The notes under the pieces: model-generated
What the model was told of the DNA's origin: nothing
Seen by the model: only the letters and a program-made list of their open reading frames with translations
Database searches by the model: none
Shown here: positions 27,172 through 37,003 of the stretch, one piece after another
How positions within the stretch are numbered: position 1 is the stretch's first letter
How the letters are laid out: every line of letters begins with the position of its first letter
Position numbers and translations under genes: made by a program
Assembly: GCF_002251855.1 (NCBI RefSeq)
Contig: NZ_NOXW01000021.1
Location: 186,001 to 250,000 of the forward strand
From: Rhodoferax sp. TH121
GTDB lineage: Bacteria > Pseudomonadota > Gammaproteobacteria > Burkholderiales > Burkholderiaceae_C
DNA: 64,000 nt
Direction: 5' to 3'

Positions 27172-28221
27172 GTGAGCCATCCGCGTACGGTCCTTCTTGG
27201 CGCGCAGGGTGCAGCGGGTTTACTGCCTGTTTGCGACCACTACAGCGGCGTCGAAGCGCGGATGGTCAAAAGCCTGCAACTGCAGGCCGAGTTGACCGAG
27301 GAGTTCGGGGCCTGCGTTTTTGACGTGACCCTGGACTGCGAGGATGGTGCACCGGTTGGTGGTGAGGAAGACCATGCAATTATGGTTGCAGCCCTTGCCA
27401 TTGCTTCGCAAGAAGCTCCTAATTTGATAGCAAAAGGCTTGTCCCGACGCATCGGTGTGCGTGTGCATGCCGTGGATCACGTTCAGTTTTCAGCCGATGT
27501 GCGCACTGTCGTGGGCTCGGCTGGTGCTGCCTTGAGCTACCTCATGGTGCCGAAGGTGGAGTCCTTGCGGGATGTGGAGCGTGCTGTTGCAGCCATGGAC
27601 GCGGCTATGGCTCCAGGCGCGGCATTGTTGCCTTTGCATGTACTGATCGAGTCCCCGGCTGCCGTGCACCGGGCGTTTGAGATTGCAGCCCACCCGCGGG
27701 TGCAGTCCATCAGCTTCGGTCTGATGGATTTTGTGTCCAGCCACGGTGGAGCTATTCCATCCACGGCGATGGGCGTTCGCTCTGCTGACGATGCCAGTAC
27801 GCTGGACCAGTTCCACCACCCGCTGGTGCTTCGGGCCAAGCTGGACATTGCCAGCGCCTGCCACGCCTACGGCAAAGTGCCATCGCACTGTGTGGTGACC
27901 GAGTTCAAGGACAAGGCAGCCCTGCGGCGTGCGGCACGCACCGCCTCGCGGGCGCTGGGCTACACGCGCATGTGGAGCATCCACCCGGACCAGATTCGTA
28001 CCATCGTGGAGGCCATGGCCCCGGATGAGGACGAGATCGCACTGGCCGCGCATATTGTGCAGGCCGCTGAACGTGCTGAATGGGCCCCGATTTCTGTGGA
28101 TGGCAAGCTGCACGACCGGGCCAGCTACCGCTATTTTTGGCAAGTGCTGGAGCGGGCCCACCAGACAGGGCGTGCGCTTCCGTCCGTTGCGCAGCCCTAT
28201 TTTTCACCACTTGTACATTGA
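27172..28221 (+). CDS. HpcH/HpaI-family CoA-ester lyase (CitE-like), repeat-containing
   Basis: A 349-residue TIM-barrel protein. [19 protein letters not shown] and the metal-binding Glu in [19 protein letters not shown] fit the CitE-like lyase group. Likely substrates are malyl-CoA-type esters, but this is inferred. GTG 27172 is the start, 7 bp after mdh. Residues 68-87 ([20 protein letters not shown]) are encoded antisense to a family A repeat, where relatives have a different short loop. The frame stays open and conserved blocks resume at [12 protein letters not shown]. Confidence 0.9.
   Translation: MSHPRTVLLGAQGAAGLLPVCDHYSGVEARMVKSLQLQAELTEEFGACVFDVTLDCEDGAPVGGEEDHAIMVAALAIASQEAPNLIAKGLSRRIGVRVHAVDHVQFSADVRTVVGSAGAALSYLMVPKVESLRDVERAVAAMDAAMAPGAALLPLHVLIESPAAVHRAFEIAAHPRVQSISFGLMDFVSSHGGAIPSTAMGVRSADDASTLDQFHHPLVLRAKLDIASACHAYGKVPSHCVVTEFKDKAALRRAARTASRALGYTRMWSIHPDQIRTIVEAMAPDEDEIALAAHIVQAAERAEWAPISVDGKLHDRASYRYFWQVLERAHQTGRALPSVAQPYFSPLVH
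27372..27431 (-). repeat. Dispersed repeat family A, copy 6 (antisense, inside a CDS)
   Basis: On the minus strand: GCTATCAAATTAGGAGCTTC, TTGCGAAGCAATGGC, AAGGGCTGC and an AATTGCATGG end. It matches copy 3 (trpF) base for base over most of the first 25 bases, including TAGGAGCTTCTTGCG. The host gene reads the opposite strand. Confidence 0.7.
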
Positions 28222-28235
28222 TGCAGGAGTTGCGC

Positions 28236-28817
28236 ATGCTGAAATTACTGGTATCGGGTCTGATGCTTGCAGGCATTTGTTGTGTAGCGGCCCATGCTGC
28301 CGATCCCGCAGCTGCGCGCAGCAAGCCTTCGGCGAAAGCCAAATCTGCTCGCCAGCTCCCGGCGGTCGCGGCGGTGCAGCCCGCGGAATCACATGTGCCA
28401 CTGTCGGCCGACCATCTGGCGGTGGCCCAGCGTGTGGTGTTGGGCAAAGTACCTTGCGAGTTGGGTGCACATGTGTCCGTGTCTGCGCACGAAACGGCCC
28501 AAGGGCGTTTTGTGCTGGAGCATGGGCGGCAAAAATTCCACATGGTGCCGGTATTGACCAGCACAGGGGCCATCCGCTTGGAGGATGCTGCCAGTGGAGC
28601 CGTGTGGCTGCAGCTTGCCAACAAATCCATGCTGATGGATCAAAAGCAGGGGCGTAGGCTCGCAGATGCCTGCATGAATGCCGAACAGGTGACAGTGGCG
28701 GACGCAATGGCACGCTCACCGGCACCTCATTTGCTGGAGCCCTTGCCGTCAGCCCCGGCAACCGCTACCGAGCCTGCCAAGGTTCCGCCTGATGCGGTGA
28801 AAACTGCTACGAATTAG
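28236..28817 (+). CDS. Exported protein of unknown function, 193 aa
   Basis: The signal peptide is [19 protein letters not shown] followed by HAADPA. A Lys/Ala-rich linker leads to a domain with [20 protein letters not shown] and [20 protein letters not shown]; two Cys are spaced widely. It ends in a Pro/Ala-rich tail. I do not recognise a family. ATG 28236 has AGGAG 6 nt upstream. It lies between the CitE-like gene and acnB. Its last codons and stop come from a family A repeat. Confidence 0.8.
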   Translation: MLKLLVSGLMLAGICCVAAHAADPAAARSKPSAKAKSARQLPAVAAVQPAESHVPLSADHLAVAQRVVLGKVPCELGAHVSVSAHETAQGRFVLEHGRQKFHMVPVLTSTGAIRLEDAASGAVWLQLANKSMLMDQKQGRRLADACMNAEQVTVADAMARSPAPHLLEPLPSAPATATEPAKVPPDAVKTATN

Positions 28818-28870
28818 ATAGCTGCGTACGCATATTCCATAAGGGTTTGCGAGGTATTTTGTTGTTACTG
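28806..28870 (+). repeat. Dispersed repeat family A, copy 7
   Basis: Reads GCTACGAATTAGATAGCTGC, GTACGCATATTCCA and AAGGGTTTGCGAGG. It supplies the last codons and stop of the upstream gene and ends 12 bp before the acnB start. GCTACGAATT and CGCATATTCCA are shared with copy 9 in uvrD. Confidence 0.7.
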
Positions 28871-28882
28871 AAGGAGATGATG

Positions 28883-31474
28883 ATGTTGAAAACCTACCGT
28901 GACCATGTGGCCGAACGCGCCGCGCTGGGCATCCCCCCGCTGCCTCTGTCTGCCAAACAGACAGGCGAAGTGATTGAGCTGCTGAAGAACCCACCCGCCG
29001 GTGAAGAGGCTTTTTTGGTGGATTTAATCACCCACCGCGTGCCCGCCGGTGTGGATGATGCGGCCAAGGTCAAGGCCAGCTACCTGGCCGCCGTGGCCCA
29101 TGGCACCGAGAAATGCGCCCTGATCTCCCGCGCCCGCGCCACCGAGCTGCTGGGCACCATGCTGGGCGGCTACAACATCAGCCCTCTGGTTGACCTGCTG
29201 GACGATGCCACCGTAGCGGCGGAAGCTGCTGCGGGGTTGAAGAAAACCCTGTTGATGTTCGACCAGTTCCACGACGTCAAGGAAAAGGCAGACAAGGGCA
29301 ATACCTTTGCCAAAGCTGTGCTGCAAAGCTGGGCCGATGCCGAGTGGTTCACCAGCCGCCCCGAAGTACCCCAAAGCATCACCTTCACCGTCTTCAAGGT
29401 GCCAGGCGAAACCAACACCGACGACCTGTCGCCGGCGCCCGACGCGACCACCCGCCCTGACATTCCAATGCACGCCCTGGCGATGCTGAAGAACAAGCGC
29501 GAAGGCGCGGCTTTTGTACCTGAAGAGGACGGCAAGCGCGGCCCCATCAAGTTCATCCAGGATCTGGTCGCTCGCGGCCTGCCTGTGGCCTACGTGGGCG
29601 ATGTGGTGGGTACCGGCTCCAGCCGCAAATCAGCCACCAACTCGGTGCTGTGGTTTACGGGTGAAGATATCCCCTTCATCCCCAACAAGAAATTTGGCGG
29701 CATCTGCCTGGGCACCAAGATTGCCCCCATCTTCTACAACACCATGGAAGACGCAGGCTCCTTGCCGATTGAGCTGAACGTGGACCAGATGAACATGGGC
29801 GATGTGGTGGAACTGCGTCCCTATGAAGGCAAGGCACTGAAGGATGGCAAGGTGATCGCCGAGTTCACCGTCAAGAGTGAAGTGCTGTTTGACGAGGTGC
29901 GTGCCGGTGGCCGCATTCCCCTGATCATTGGTCGCGGCCTGACCGCCAAGGCGCGTGAAGCGCTGGGCCTCAAGCCTTCTACCCTGTTCCGCCTGCCACA
30001 GAACCCCGTGGACACCAAAAAGGGCTTCAGCTTGGCACAGAAGATGGTTGGCCGCGCTTGCGGTCTGCCAGAAGGCCAAGGCGTGCGTCCCGGTACCTAC
30101 TGCGAACCCAAGATGACCTCCGTCGGCTCGCAAGACACCACCGGCCCCATGACCCGCGACGAGCTGAAAGATTTGGCCTGCCTGGGTTTCAGCGCCGACT
30201 TGGTGATGCAATCCTTCTGCCACACGGCCGCTTACCCCAAGCCCGTGGACGTGAAGATGCACCACGAGTTGCCTGACTTCATCAGCACCCGTGGCGGTAT
30301 CTCTCTGCGCCCCGGTGACGGTGTGATCCATTCTTGGCTGAACCGTCTCTTGTTGCCGGACACCGTGGGTACCGGCGGCGACAGCCACACCCGTTTCCCC
30401 ATCGGTATCAGCTTCCCAGCTGGCTCTGGATTGGTGGCGTTTGCTGCAGCCACCGGCGTGATGCCGCTGGACATGCCTGAATCCGTGTTGGTGCGCTTCA
30501 AAGGCAAGATGCAAGACGGCGTGACCCTGCGCGACCTGGTCAACGCGATCCCGCTGTATGCCATCAAGGCAGGCCTGCTGACCGTTGAGAAGAAAGGTAA
30601 GAAGAACATCTTCTCTGGTCGCATCCTTGAAATAGAAGGTCTGCCTGACCTGAAGGTGGAGCAGGCGTTTGAGCTGTCCGATGCGTCCGCCGAGCGTTCA
30701 GCGGCTGGCTGCACCGTTCACCTGAACAAGGAACCCATCATCGAGTACGTCAACAGCAACATCACCATGATGAAGTGGATGATTGCCAATGGCTACTCCG
30801 ATGCCCGTACCCTGGCCCGCCGCATTGCGGCACAGGAAGCCTGGCTCAAGGATCCCCAGTTGCTCAAGGGCGATGCGGATGCGGACTACGCCGCTGTCAT
30901 CGAAATCGACCTGGCCGATATCCATGAGCCTATCGTGGCCTGCCCGAACGACCCGGACGATGTGAAGACCTTGTCCGACGTGGCCGGTGCCAAGATCGAC
31001 GAAGTGTTCATCGGCTCTTGCATGACCAACATCGGTCACTTCCGTGCCGCCTCCAAACTCATGGAAGGCAAACGCGACATCCCGGTCAAACTGTGGATTG
31101 CGCCGCCCACCAAGATGGACGCCAAGCAACTCAGCGACGAAGGCCATTATGGTGTCTTGGGCGGTGCTGGTGCGCGCATGGAAATGCCGGGCTGTAGTCT
31201 GTGCATGGGCAACCAGGCTCAGGTCAAAGAGGGCGCGACCGTGTTCTCCACTTCCACCCGCAACTTCCCCAACCGCTTGGGCAAAAACAGCAATGTGTAC
31301 TTGGGTTCCGCCGAACTGGCTGCCATCTGCTCTAAGTTGGGCCGCATCCCCACCAAGGCCGAGTACCTGGCCGATATGGGGGTGCTAACAGCGGCCAGCG
31401 ACAAGGTGTACCAGTACCTCAACTTTGACAAGATCGAGGACTACACCGAGTCCGCTGCGACGGTCAAAGCGTAA
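28883..31474 (+). CDS. acnB: Bifunctional aconitate hydratase 2 / 2-methylisocitrate dehydratase
   Basis: An 863-residue AcnB with the HEAT-like N-terminal domain ([20 protein letters not shown]), the swivel domain ([19 protein letters not shown]) placed early in the protein, and the [4Fe-4S] core ([26 protein letters not shown]). It converts citrate to isocitrate. ATG 28883 is chosen because GGAG lies 6 nt upstream; two earlier ATG codons are too close to it. It closes the rightward TCA run and is followed by a terminator. Confidence 0.97.
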   Translation: MLKTYRDHVAERAALGIPPLPLSAKQTGEVIELLKNPPAGEEAFLVDLITHRVPAGVDDAAKVKASYLAAVAHGTEKCALISRARATELLGTMLGGYNISPLVDLLDDATVAAEAAAGLKKTLLMFDQFHDVKEKADKGNTFAKAVLQSWADAEWFTSRPEVPQSITFTVFKVPGETNTDDLSPAPDATTRPDIPMHALAMLKNKREGAAFVPEEDGKRGPIKFIQDLVARGLPVAYVGDVVGTGSSRKSATNSVLWFTGEDIPFIPNKKFGGICLGTKIAPIFYNTMEDAGSLPIELNVDQMNMGDVVELRPYEGKALKDGKVIAEFTVKSEVLFDEVRAGGRIPLIIGRGLTAKAREALGLKPSTLFRLPQNPVDTKKGFSLAQKMVGRACGLPEGQGVRPGTYCEPKMTSVGSQDTTGPMTRDELKDLACLGFSADLVMQSFCHTAAYPKPVDVKMHHELPDFISTRGGISLRPGDGVIHSWLNRLLLPDTVGTGGDSHTRFPIGISFPAGSGLVAFAAATGVMPLDMPESVLVRFKGKMQDGVTLRDLVNAIPLYAIKAGLLTVEKKGKKNIFSGRILEIEGLPDLKVEQAFELSDASAERSAAGCTVHLNKEPIIEYVNSNITMMKWMIANGYSDARTLARRIAAQEAWLKDPQLLKGDADADYAAVIEIDLADIHEPIVACPNDPDDVKTLSDVAGAKIDEVFIGSCMTNIGHFRAASKLMEGKRDIPVKLWIAPPTKMDAKQLSDEGHYGVLGGAGARMEMPGCSLCMGNQAQVKEGATVFSTSTRNFPNRLGKNSNVYLGSAELAAICSKLGRIPTKAEYLADMGVLTAASDKVYQYLNFDKIEDYTESAATVKA

Positions 31475-31496
31475 ACGTCGTCATCCGCACGATGCA

Positions 31497-31528
31497 AGCC
31501 CCGCAGCGGATGCTGCGGGGCTTTTTTT
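31497..31528 (+). terminator. acnB terminator
   Basis: AGCCCCGCAGC, loop GGAT, GCTGCGGGGCT, then seven T. Confidence 0.95.
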
Positions 31529-31552
31529 ATGGCGCACGGGATAATGGTACCC

Positions 31553-31921
31553 ATGAGTTTTCTTTCCTCCATCCCTCTCTCGTGGCAGACCATCTTGTTG
31601 TTGGTTGTCAGCAATGTTTTTATGACGTTCGCCTGGTATGGGCATTTGAAAAGCTTGGCGACAGCGCCTTGGTACACCGCTGCGCTGGTGAGTTGGGGCA
31701 TTGCCTTGTTTGAGTACGCGCTGCAGGTTCCCGCCAACCGAATCGGCTTTCAGCAGGCCGGGTTTTCGGTAGCCCAGCTCAAGATCATGCAGGAGGTTAT
31801 TACCTTGCTGGTGTTCTTGCCGTTTGCCATGCTGTACCTCAAGCAGCCATTCAAAATGGATTTCGTATGGGCGGGTTTGTGCATGGTAGGGGCGGTGTAC
31901 TTTATTTTTCGGACGCCATGA
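31553..31921 (+). CDS. DUF486 family membrane protein
   Basis: A 122-residue protein with four predicted membrane helices, including TILLLVVSNVFMTFAWYGHL and MDFVWAGLCMVGAVYFIF; ANRIGFQQAGFSVAQLKIMQ is the DUF486 signature. It resembles small multidrug-resistance-like membrane proteins. Function unknown. ATG 31553 (MSFLSSIPLSW) lies 7 nt after GATAAT (31540-31545), without Shine-Dalgarno, so the mRNA may be leaderless. Confidence 0.88.
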   Translation: MSFLSSIPLSWQTILLLVVSNVFMTFAWYGHLKSLATAPWYTAALVSWGIALFEYALQVPANRIGFQQAGFSVAQLKIMQEVITLLVFLPFAMLYLKQPFKMDFVWAGLCMVGAVYFIFRTP

Positions 31922-32014
31922 AGGCGTCAGATACCGTCGGGTTACGGGCGGTTACACTCCGCGCAGCCCAGATTTAGTCACAAAACCGACATATTCATTC
32001 GTTAGGAGCCAGCC

Positions 32015-32662
32015 ATGCTGTTTGGAAAGTTGTTGCCCCGTGAAGGCAATTTTTTTGAGATGTTCAACCAGCATGCGGACCGCATCGTCGAAGCGGCGCA
32101 GGCATTTTCGAAATTGGTCGCCAATTACAACGATTTGGACTTGCGTGCCAAATACAACCAAGAGGTTGACGATGCTGAGCGCGCTGCCGACCGTGTTACC
32201 CACGAGTGCAACAAAGCGATTCACATCACCTTTATCACTCCGATTGATCGCGAGCAGATCCACTCCCTGATCAACACCATGGATGATGTGGCCGACTTGA
32301 TCCAAGATTCGGCAGAGACCATGGCGCTGTACGACGTGCGCCACATGACGGAAGAGATTACCCGTCTGACGGACCTGAGCGTGAAGTGCTGCGAGCGCTT
32401 GCGGGATGCTGTCAAGTTGCTGGGCCACATCGCGGACCAGAGCACGGCTGAAGCCGCGTTGAAGACCTGTGAAGAAATTGACCGTTTGGAATCCGATGCG
32501 GACCGTGTCATGCGCACCGCCATGAGCAAATTGTTCCGTGAAGAGCCAGATGTGCGCGAAGTCATCAAGCTCAAGGCGATTTATGAATTGCTGGAGACCA
32601 TCACCGACAAGTGCGAAGACGTGGCCAATGTGATCGAGGGCATCATCCTCGAAAACTCCTGA
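32015..32662 (+). CDS. DUF47/PhoU-like phosphate transport accessory protein
   Basis: A 215-residue all-helical protein: LFGKLLPREGNFFEMFNQHA, then HECNKAIHITFITPIDREQI and a C-terminal TDKCEDVANVIEGIILE. DUF47 proteins sit next to Pit transporters and are thought to modulate them, as PhoU does with Pst. AGGAG is 7 nt upstream. The gene is 19 bp before pit, one operon. Confidence 0.92.
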   Translation: MLFGKLLPREGNFFEMFNQHADRIVEAAQAFSKLVANYNDLDLRAKYNQEVDDAERAADRVTHECNKAIHITFITPIDREQIHSLINTMDDVADLIQDSAETMALYDVRHMTEEITRLTDLSVKCCERLRDAVKLLGHIADQSTAEAALKTCEEIDRLESDADRVMRTAMSKLFREEPDVREVIKLKAIYELLETITDKCEDVANVIEGIILENS

Positions 32663-32681
32663 TTTCGCGACAGGAACCATT

Positions 32682-33692
32682 ATGGAAAACGTACAGGTTG
32701 CCCTGTGGGTGGTGGTGTTGCTGGTGGCGCTGGCGCTGCTATTTGACTTCATGAACGGATTTCACGACGCAGCTAACTCGATTGCTACGGTCGTCTCCAC
32801 AGGCGTGCTCAAGCCGGGGCAGGCCGTGTTGTTTGCTGCCTTCTTCAACTTTATTGCCATCTTTGTGTTCCACCTCAGTGTGGCGGCCACCGTGGGCAAA
32901 GGCATTGTGCAGCCGGGCGTGGTGGATACCCACGTGGTGTTTGGCGCACTGGTGGGTGCGATTACCTGGAACGTGATTACCTGGTACTACGGCATTCCCA
33001 GCAGCTCTTCGCACGCCTTGATTGGCGGTATTGTCGGTGCCGTGATTGCGAAGGCCGGTGCAGGAGCACTGATTTCCAGTGGCATCATGAAAACGGTTGC
33101 CTTCATATTCGTGTCGCCGTTGCTGGGTTTCACCCTGGGCTCGGTGATGATGGTCATTGTGGCTTGGGTGTTCCGCAGGTCGCGTCCCTCCCGGGTGGAC
33201 AAATGGTTTCGCCGTTTGCAGCTGGTGTCTGCAGGCGCCTACAGCCTGGGCCACGGTGGTAACGATGCGCAAAAGACGATTGGCATCATTTGGATGATGT
33301 TGATTGCCACAGGGTACGTGGCGGCTTCAGACAGTGCTCCGCCCACGTGGACCATCGTGTCCTGTTATGCGGCTATTGGCGCTGGCACCATGTTTGGCGG
33401 CTGGCGCATCGTGAAGACCATGGGCCAGAAAATCACCAAGCTCAAACCTGTGGGAGGGTTTTGTGCTGAGACCGGTGGTGCCATGACCTTGTTTTTGGCG
33501 ACGGCCTTGGGCATTCCAGTGTCGACGACCCATACCATCACCGGCGCCATTGTTGGCGTGGGGTCCACCCAACGCGCCAGCGCAGTGCGCTGGGGCGTGG
33601 CAGGCAACATCGTGTGGGCTTGGGTGCTGACGATTCCTGCGGCAGCCTTTGTTGCGGCCATCGCTTACTGGGTCAGCCTGCAGATTTTTTAA
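32682..33692 (+). CDS. pit: PiT-family inorganic phosphate transporter
   Basis: A 336-residue membrane protein with about ten helices. The PiT signatures are FDFMNGFHDAANSIATVVST and GGNDAQKTIG with the second repeat GIPVSTTHTITGAIVG. It imports phosphate, probably as metal phosphate with protons. It is cotranscribed with the DUF47 protein and overlaps the convergent gene by 20 bp. Confidence 0.95.
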   Translation: MENVQVALWVVVLLVALALLFDFMNGFHDAANSIATVVSTGVLKPGQAVLFAAFFNFIAIFVFHLSVAATVGKGIVQPGVVDTHVVFGALVGAITWNVITWYYGIPSSSSHALIGGIVGAVIAKAGAGALISSGIMKTVAFIFVSPLLGFTLGSVMMVIVAWVFRRSRPSRVDKWFRRLQLVSAGAYSLGHGGNDAQKTIGIIWMMLIATGYVAASDSAPPTWTIVSCYAAIGAGTMFGGWRIVKTMGQKITKLKPVGGFCAETGGAMTLFLATALGIPVSTTHTITGAIVGVGSTQRASAVRWGVAGNIVWAWVLTIPAAAFVAAIAYWVSLQIF

Positions 33693-34146
33693 GGGGGCCG
33701 AATTGGGATAGGCTGCTTGCCTGTTCCATTTGGTACTCAAAGTAGCGCTGGATGCTGAACGCCAGGCTAGCCATCAACACTGTGGTGCCCAGCATCAAGG
33801 CGAGACCTAAACCAATAACGGTGAGCCAGTTGCTACGCCCTTCTGCGCCATCTTCGGCGGACAAGGGATTGAATTTCCTGTTCCACTGTTGCTCAGACAT
33901 CAACCCATAGACGATTGCGGTCAGTGCGCAGCCCGCCAGCGTGAAGCCGAGCATGGGCATCAGCACCCAACTCCATTGGTCATCGACGCCGAAGGTGCGT
34001 GCCCTCCAGACCCCATAACAACCCAACAAGGTAGGAATGGGGAGCAGCCGCGCCACTGCGTCAAATCGCCCCAGCAGGTAACGGCGGTGAAGTCCCAACG
34101 AGCCCAGCAGCAAGGTCAGCCAAACTGCAATGGTTTTATGTTTCAT
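33673..34146 (-). CDS. TM2-domain-like membrane protein
   Basis: A 157-residue protein with three or four hydrophobic segments. WLTLLLGSLGLHRRYLLGRF near the N-terminus resembles TM2 (GxxGxHRFYLG). Function unknown. Its 3' end overlaps the 3' end of pit by 20 bp, and its ATG overlaps the stop of the acetyltransferase gene by 4 bp, so it is probably cotranslated with that gene. Confidence 0.78.
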   Translation of the reverse strand: MKHKTIAVWLTLLLGSLGLHRRYLLGRFDAVARLLPIPTLLGCYGVWRARTFGVDDQWSWVLMPMLGFTLAGCALTAIVYGLMSEQQWNRKFNPLSAEDGAEGRSNWLTVIGLGLALMLGTTVLMASLAFSIQRYFEYQMEQASSLSQFGPLKKSAG

Positions 34147-34676
34147 GCGCGGATATCTGCAGCTGGCGTGTTGTTGCCCGCGCCTATGAAGCGCTCCATG
34201 AGCACGACATCCAGCCAGCGTTCAAACTTCCAGCCGCATGCTGTCAGCACACCCACTTGCTCAAAGCCACAGCTGCGGTGCACACCGATGGACCCTTGGT
34301 TGGCGGAATCACCAATTACCGCAATCAGTTTGCGCACCCCCGCACGTTCCGCCTGAGCCATCAACTCTTGCAGCAACAAGCGGCCCAAGCCGCGGCCTGC
34401 CGCAGCAGGAGCTAGGTAAATCGAGTCTTCGGCTGAGAAACGGTAGGCGGGACGGGGTTTGAACCAGTTGCAGTAGGCAAAACCAAGGACACCGGTGTCG
34501 TCTTCCAATACCAGGTAGGGCAGTCCTTTGGCCAGCACATCCGAGCGTCGGCTTGCCATATCGGCCTCGGTGGGGGGCGTGATCTCGAAAGTTCCCGTGC
34601 CATGGAGCACATGGTAGGCATAAATGGCCGTGATGGCGCTGACGTCGGCATCGGTGCTGGGGCGGATTTTTGTCAT
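34143..34676 (-). CDS. GNAT N-acetyltransferase, phosphinothricin-acetyltransferase-like
   Basis: A 177-residue GNAT protein. IRPSTDADVSAITAIYAYHV is the PAT-like N-terminus, and AAAGRGLGRLLLQELMAQAE is the acetyl-CoA site. ANQGSIGVHRSCGFEQVG and ERWLDVVLMER complete the fold. Relatives acetylate phosphinothricin, methionine sulfone or similar amino acids; the substrate here is unproven. It diverges from rpsP. Confidence 0.9.
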   Translation of the reverse strand: MTKIRPSTDADVSAITAIYAYHVLHGTGTFEITPPTEADMASRRSDVLAKGLPYLVLEDDTGVLGFAYCNWFKPRPAYRFSAEDSIYLAPAAAGRGLGRLLLQELMAQAERAGVRKLIAVIGDSANQGSIGVHRSCGFEQVGVLTACGWKFERWLDVVLMERFIGAGNNTPAADIRA

Positions 34677-34697
34677 GAAGATGGAAAACGTTATAAT
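34670..34697 (+). promoter_or_regulatory. rpsP operon promoter
   Basis: TTGTCA (34670-34675) and consensus TATAAT (34692-34697), spacer 16 bp. It gives a leader of about 90 nt. Confidence 0.7.
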
Positions 34698-34794
34698 GTC
34701 GGGCTATTCAGAGTGTCACTGGCCGGGTGGTCAGTTGCGTGTCTCAACTTTGAATTAAATGGCTGAATTACTCCAGTCACCCAAAGGATAAATC

Positions 34795-35046
34795 ATGGTC
34801 GTCATTCGACTCGCCCGTGGCGGTGCAAAAGCTCGCCCATTTTTCAATATTGTTGTTGCTGACAAGCGCGCCCGTCGTGACGGCCGTTTCATTGAGCGCA
34901 TCGGGTTCTACAACCCCATCGCTACGGCCAACGAAGAAAGCATCCGTATTGCGCAGGATCGCCTGACCTACTGGCAAGGCGTGGGCGCCCAAGCGTCTCC
35001 CACCGTGGAACGCCTGATCAATCAAGCAGCCAAAAAAGCCGCTTAA
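34795..35046 (+). CDS. rpsP: 30S ribosomal protein bS16
   Basis: An 83-residue S16: [20 protein letters not shown] then [20 protein letters not shown]. First gene of rpsP-rimM-trmD-rplS, the standard bacterial operon. Confidence 0.98.
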   Translation: MVVIRLARGGAKARPFFNIVVADKRARRDGRFIERIGFYNPIATANEESIRIAQDRLTYWQGVGAQASPTVERLINQAAKKAA

Positions 35047-35098
35047 GGTGAAGCTGGGGCGCGTGGTCTGTCCACGGGCTCCAGCGGTTGTGCATACC

Positions 35099-35662
35099 AT
35101 GTTGCCCGGTCTTGACGTTGCTGAATTGCCGGCTGACGCCATCGAAGTAGGCCGTATCTCGGATGCTTGGGGCATCAAGGGCTGGTTCAAAGTCTTGCCC
35201 TACAGCGCCGACCCCGAAGCGCTACTTTCTTCCAAACGCTGGTTTCTTTTGCCGACTGAAAAAGGTGCAAAAACCTTCGTCGGAACGGCTGCCTTGTCTG
35301 TCAAGGAGGCCAAAGAACATTCAGACTCTGTTGTCGCCAGCGCCGAAGGCGTTTCAGACCGCAATGCTGCTGAAGCCTTGCGAGGCGCACGCATTTTTGT
35401 TTCTCGTGCCAACTTTCCTGCCGCTGGGACTGACGAGTACTATTGGGTTGATCTCATCGGTCTGAGCGTGATCAATCGCCAGGACGAAATGCTGGGCACA
35501 GTACGCGAGCTTCTGTCCACTGGCCCCCAAACCGTCTTGGTGTTGGAGTATGCGCAGGATGGCAAGACACAGGAGCGCATGATTCCCTTTGTTTCTGCAT
35601 ATGTGGATTCCGTGGATCTTGCGGCCAAGAACATCCGTGTGGACTGGCTTGCTGACTACTAA
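35099..35662 (+). CDS. rimM: Ribosome maturation factor RimM
   Basis: About 187 residues. The N-terminal RimM barrel has EVGRISDAWGIKGWFKVLP, and the PRC-barrel has YYWVDLIGLSVINRQDEMLG. It helps mature the 30S head and binds uS19. I start at ATG 35099 (MLPGLDVAELPADAIEVGR), which fits relatives; a GTG at 35048, next to the rpsP stop, would add 17 residues. Confidence 0.93.
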   Translation: MLPGLDVAELPADAIEVGRISDAWGIKGWFKVLPYSADPEALLSSKRWFLLPTEKGAKTFVGTAALSVKEAKEHSDSVVASAEGVSDRNAAEALRGARIFVSRANFPAAGTDEYYWVDLIGLSVINRQDEMLGTVRELLSTGPQTVLVLEYAQDGKTQERMIPFVSAYVDSVDLAAKNIRVDWLADY

Positions 35663-35673
35663 TTGGCGTGTGC

Positions 35674-36420
35674 ATGCGTTTTGACGTTATCACGCTGTTT
35701 CCTGAACTGTTTGAGCCTTTTCTCAAAGTCGGCATTACGCGCCGCGCCTATGAGACTGGGCAGGTGCACGTACAGCTTACGAACCCCCGCGACTTTGCCG
35801 CTGGAAACTACCGGCGGGTAGACGATCGCCCATTCGGTGGCGGTCCTGGCATGGTGATGATGGCCGATCCCCTGGAAAAGGCTGTGCAGGCCATACGCGC
35901 CAGCCGCCAAGATCAGGCACCGGTGCTCTTGTTTTCTCCTATTGGTCAGCCCCTGGATCACAGCGCAGTGGCGCGTTGGTCGACTAGTGAGGGCGCGATT
36001 CTCGTGTGTGGCCGTTACGAAGGTATCGACCAGCGTTTTATCGACCAGTATGTGGATGGGCAAATCAGCTTGGGTGACTTTGTGCTCTCGGGGGGGGAGC
36101 TCGCTGCAATGGTCATGCTGGATACCATTGCGCGTTTGCAGCCTGGTGTGCTGATGGATGCTGATAGCCATCACCAGGATAGTTTCAATCCGGCCTTGGA
36201 TGGATTGCTGGACTGCCCGCACTACACACGGCCGGAGGCCTGGAATGGGCAATCGGTGCCCGCTGTGCTGATGTCCGGCCACCACGAGCAAATTGAGCGA
36301 TGGCGGCGTGAGCAGCGTCTCTTGCTGACTGCGCAACATCGTCCTGACTTGTTGGATACCGCGCGCTCGCAGGGTAGGCTGGGTAAACGTGATGAGCAGG
36401 TTTTGGCCGGAAAAGACTAG
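35674..36420 (+). CDS. trmD: tRNA (guanine37-N1)-methyltransferase TrmD
   Basis: A 248-residue SPOUT enzyme. [14 protein letters not shown] begins it; the trefoil-knot SAM site is [15 protein letters not shown] followed by [20 protein letters not shown]. It makes m1G37 and so prevents frameshifts. ATG 35674 or GTG 35668 may be the start. It lies 11 bp after rimM. Confidence 0.97.
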   Translation: MRFDVITLFPELFEPFLKVGITRRAYETGQVHVQLTNPRDFAAGNYRRVDDRPFGGGPGMVMMADPLEKAVQAIRASRQDQAPVLLFSPIGQPLDHSAVARWSTSEGAILVCGRYEGIDQRFIDQYVDGQISLGDFVLSGGELAAMVMLDTIARLQPGVLMDADSHHQDSFNPALDGLLDCPHYTRPEAWNGQSVPAVLMSGHHEQIERWRREQRLLLTAQHRPDLLDTARSQGRLGKRDEQVLAGKD

Positions 36421-36431
36421 CCTGCTATAAT
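36403..36431 (+). promoter_or_regulatory. Possible internal promoter for rplS
   Basis: TTGGCC (36403-36408) and TATAAT (36426-36431), spacer 17 bp, overlapping the end of trmD. The 102 nt before rplS contains TTGGTACCAA and a GC-rich dyad that could fold. Confidence 0.5.
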
Positions 36432-36533
36432 ATAAGGCTAACCGATCCTCTGCTCGGCCAGGCCACGCTTCATGGGAAGACGCTGGTTGGTACCAATTCC
36501 GGTGCCGGCGCTTGCAAGATCACGAAGGAAATC

Positions 36534-36905
36534 ATGAATCTGATCCAAACTCTTGAGCAAGAAGAAATTGCTCGCCTGGGTAAAACCATCCCAGAATTCG
36601 CTCCCGGTGACACTGTGGTTGTGAGTGTGAATGTGGTTGAAGGCAACCGTAAACGTGTACAGGCTTACGAAGGCGTGGTGATTGCCAAGCGCAATCGCGG
36701 CCTGAACAGCGGCTTCATCGTGCGCAAGATCTCCAGTGGCGAAGGTGTGGAACGTACTTTCCAAACTTACAGCCCCCTGATCGCCAGCATCGAAGTCAAG
36801 CGCCGTGGTGATGTGCGTCGTGCCAAGCTGTACTACTTGCGTGACCGCAGCGGCAAGTCGGCCCGTATCAAGGAAAAGCTGCCAGCGAAGAAAACTGCTG
36901 CGTAA
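36534..36905 (+). CDS. rplS: 50S ribosomal protein bL19
   Basis: A 123-residue L19: [20 protein letters not shown] and the conserved [34 protein letters not shown] sequence follows, with a basic tail. The last gene of the rpsP operon, with GAAGGAAATC before the ATG. Confidence 0.98.
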   Translation: MNLIQTLEQEEIARLGKTIPEFAPGDTVVVSVNVVEGNRKRVQAYEGVVIAKRNRGLNSGFIVRKISSGEGVERTFQTYSPLIASIEVKRRGDVRRAKLYYLRDRSGKSARIKEKLPAKKTAA

Positions 36906-36927
36906 TCCAACGCGCAGTTCTTCCCGC

Positions 36928-36964
36928 AAAAGCCGCCTCAGCATCTGCCTGTGGCGGCTTTTTT
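36928..36964 (+). terminator. rplS terminator
   Basis: AAAGCCGCC pairs with GGCGGCTTT across a 13-nt loop, followed by T-run. Confidence 0.85.
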
Positions 36965-37003
36965 CATGGCTCTGCTTGAAGTCTTGTTTTGGAGTGGCAC
37001 CGA

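Noticed and set aside
31975..32000. Pho-box-like sequence before the DUF47-pit pair
   Set aside because: Only about 10 of 18 positions match, with no second half-site, so it is not reported as a feature.
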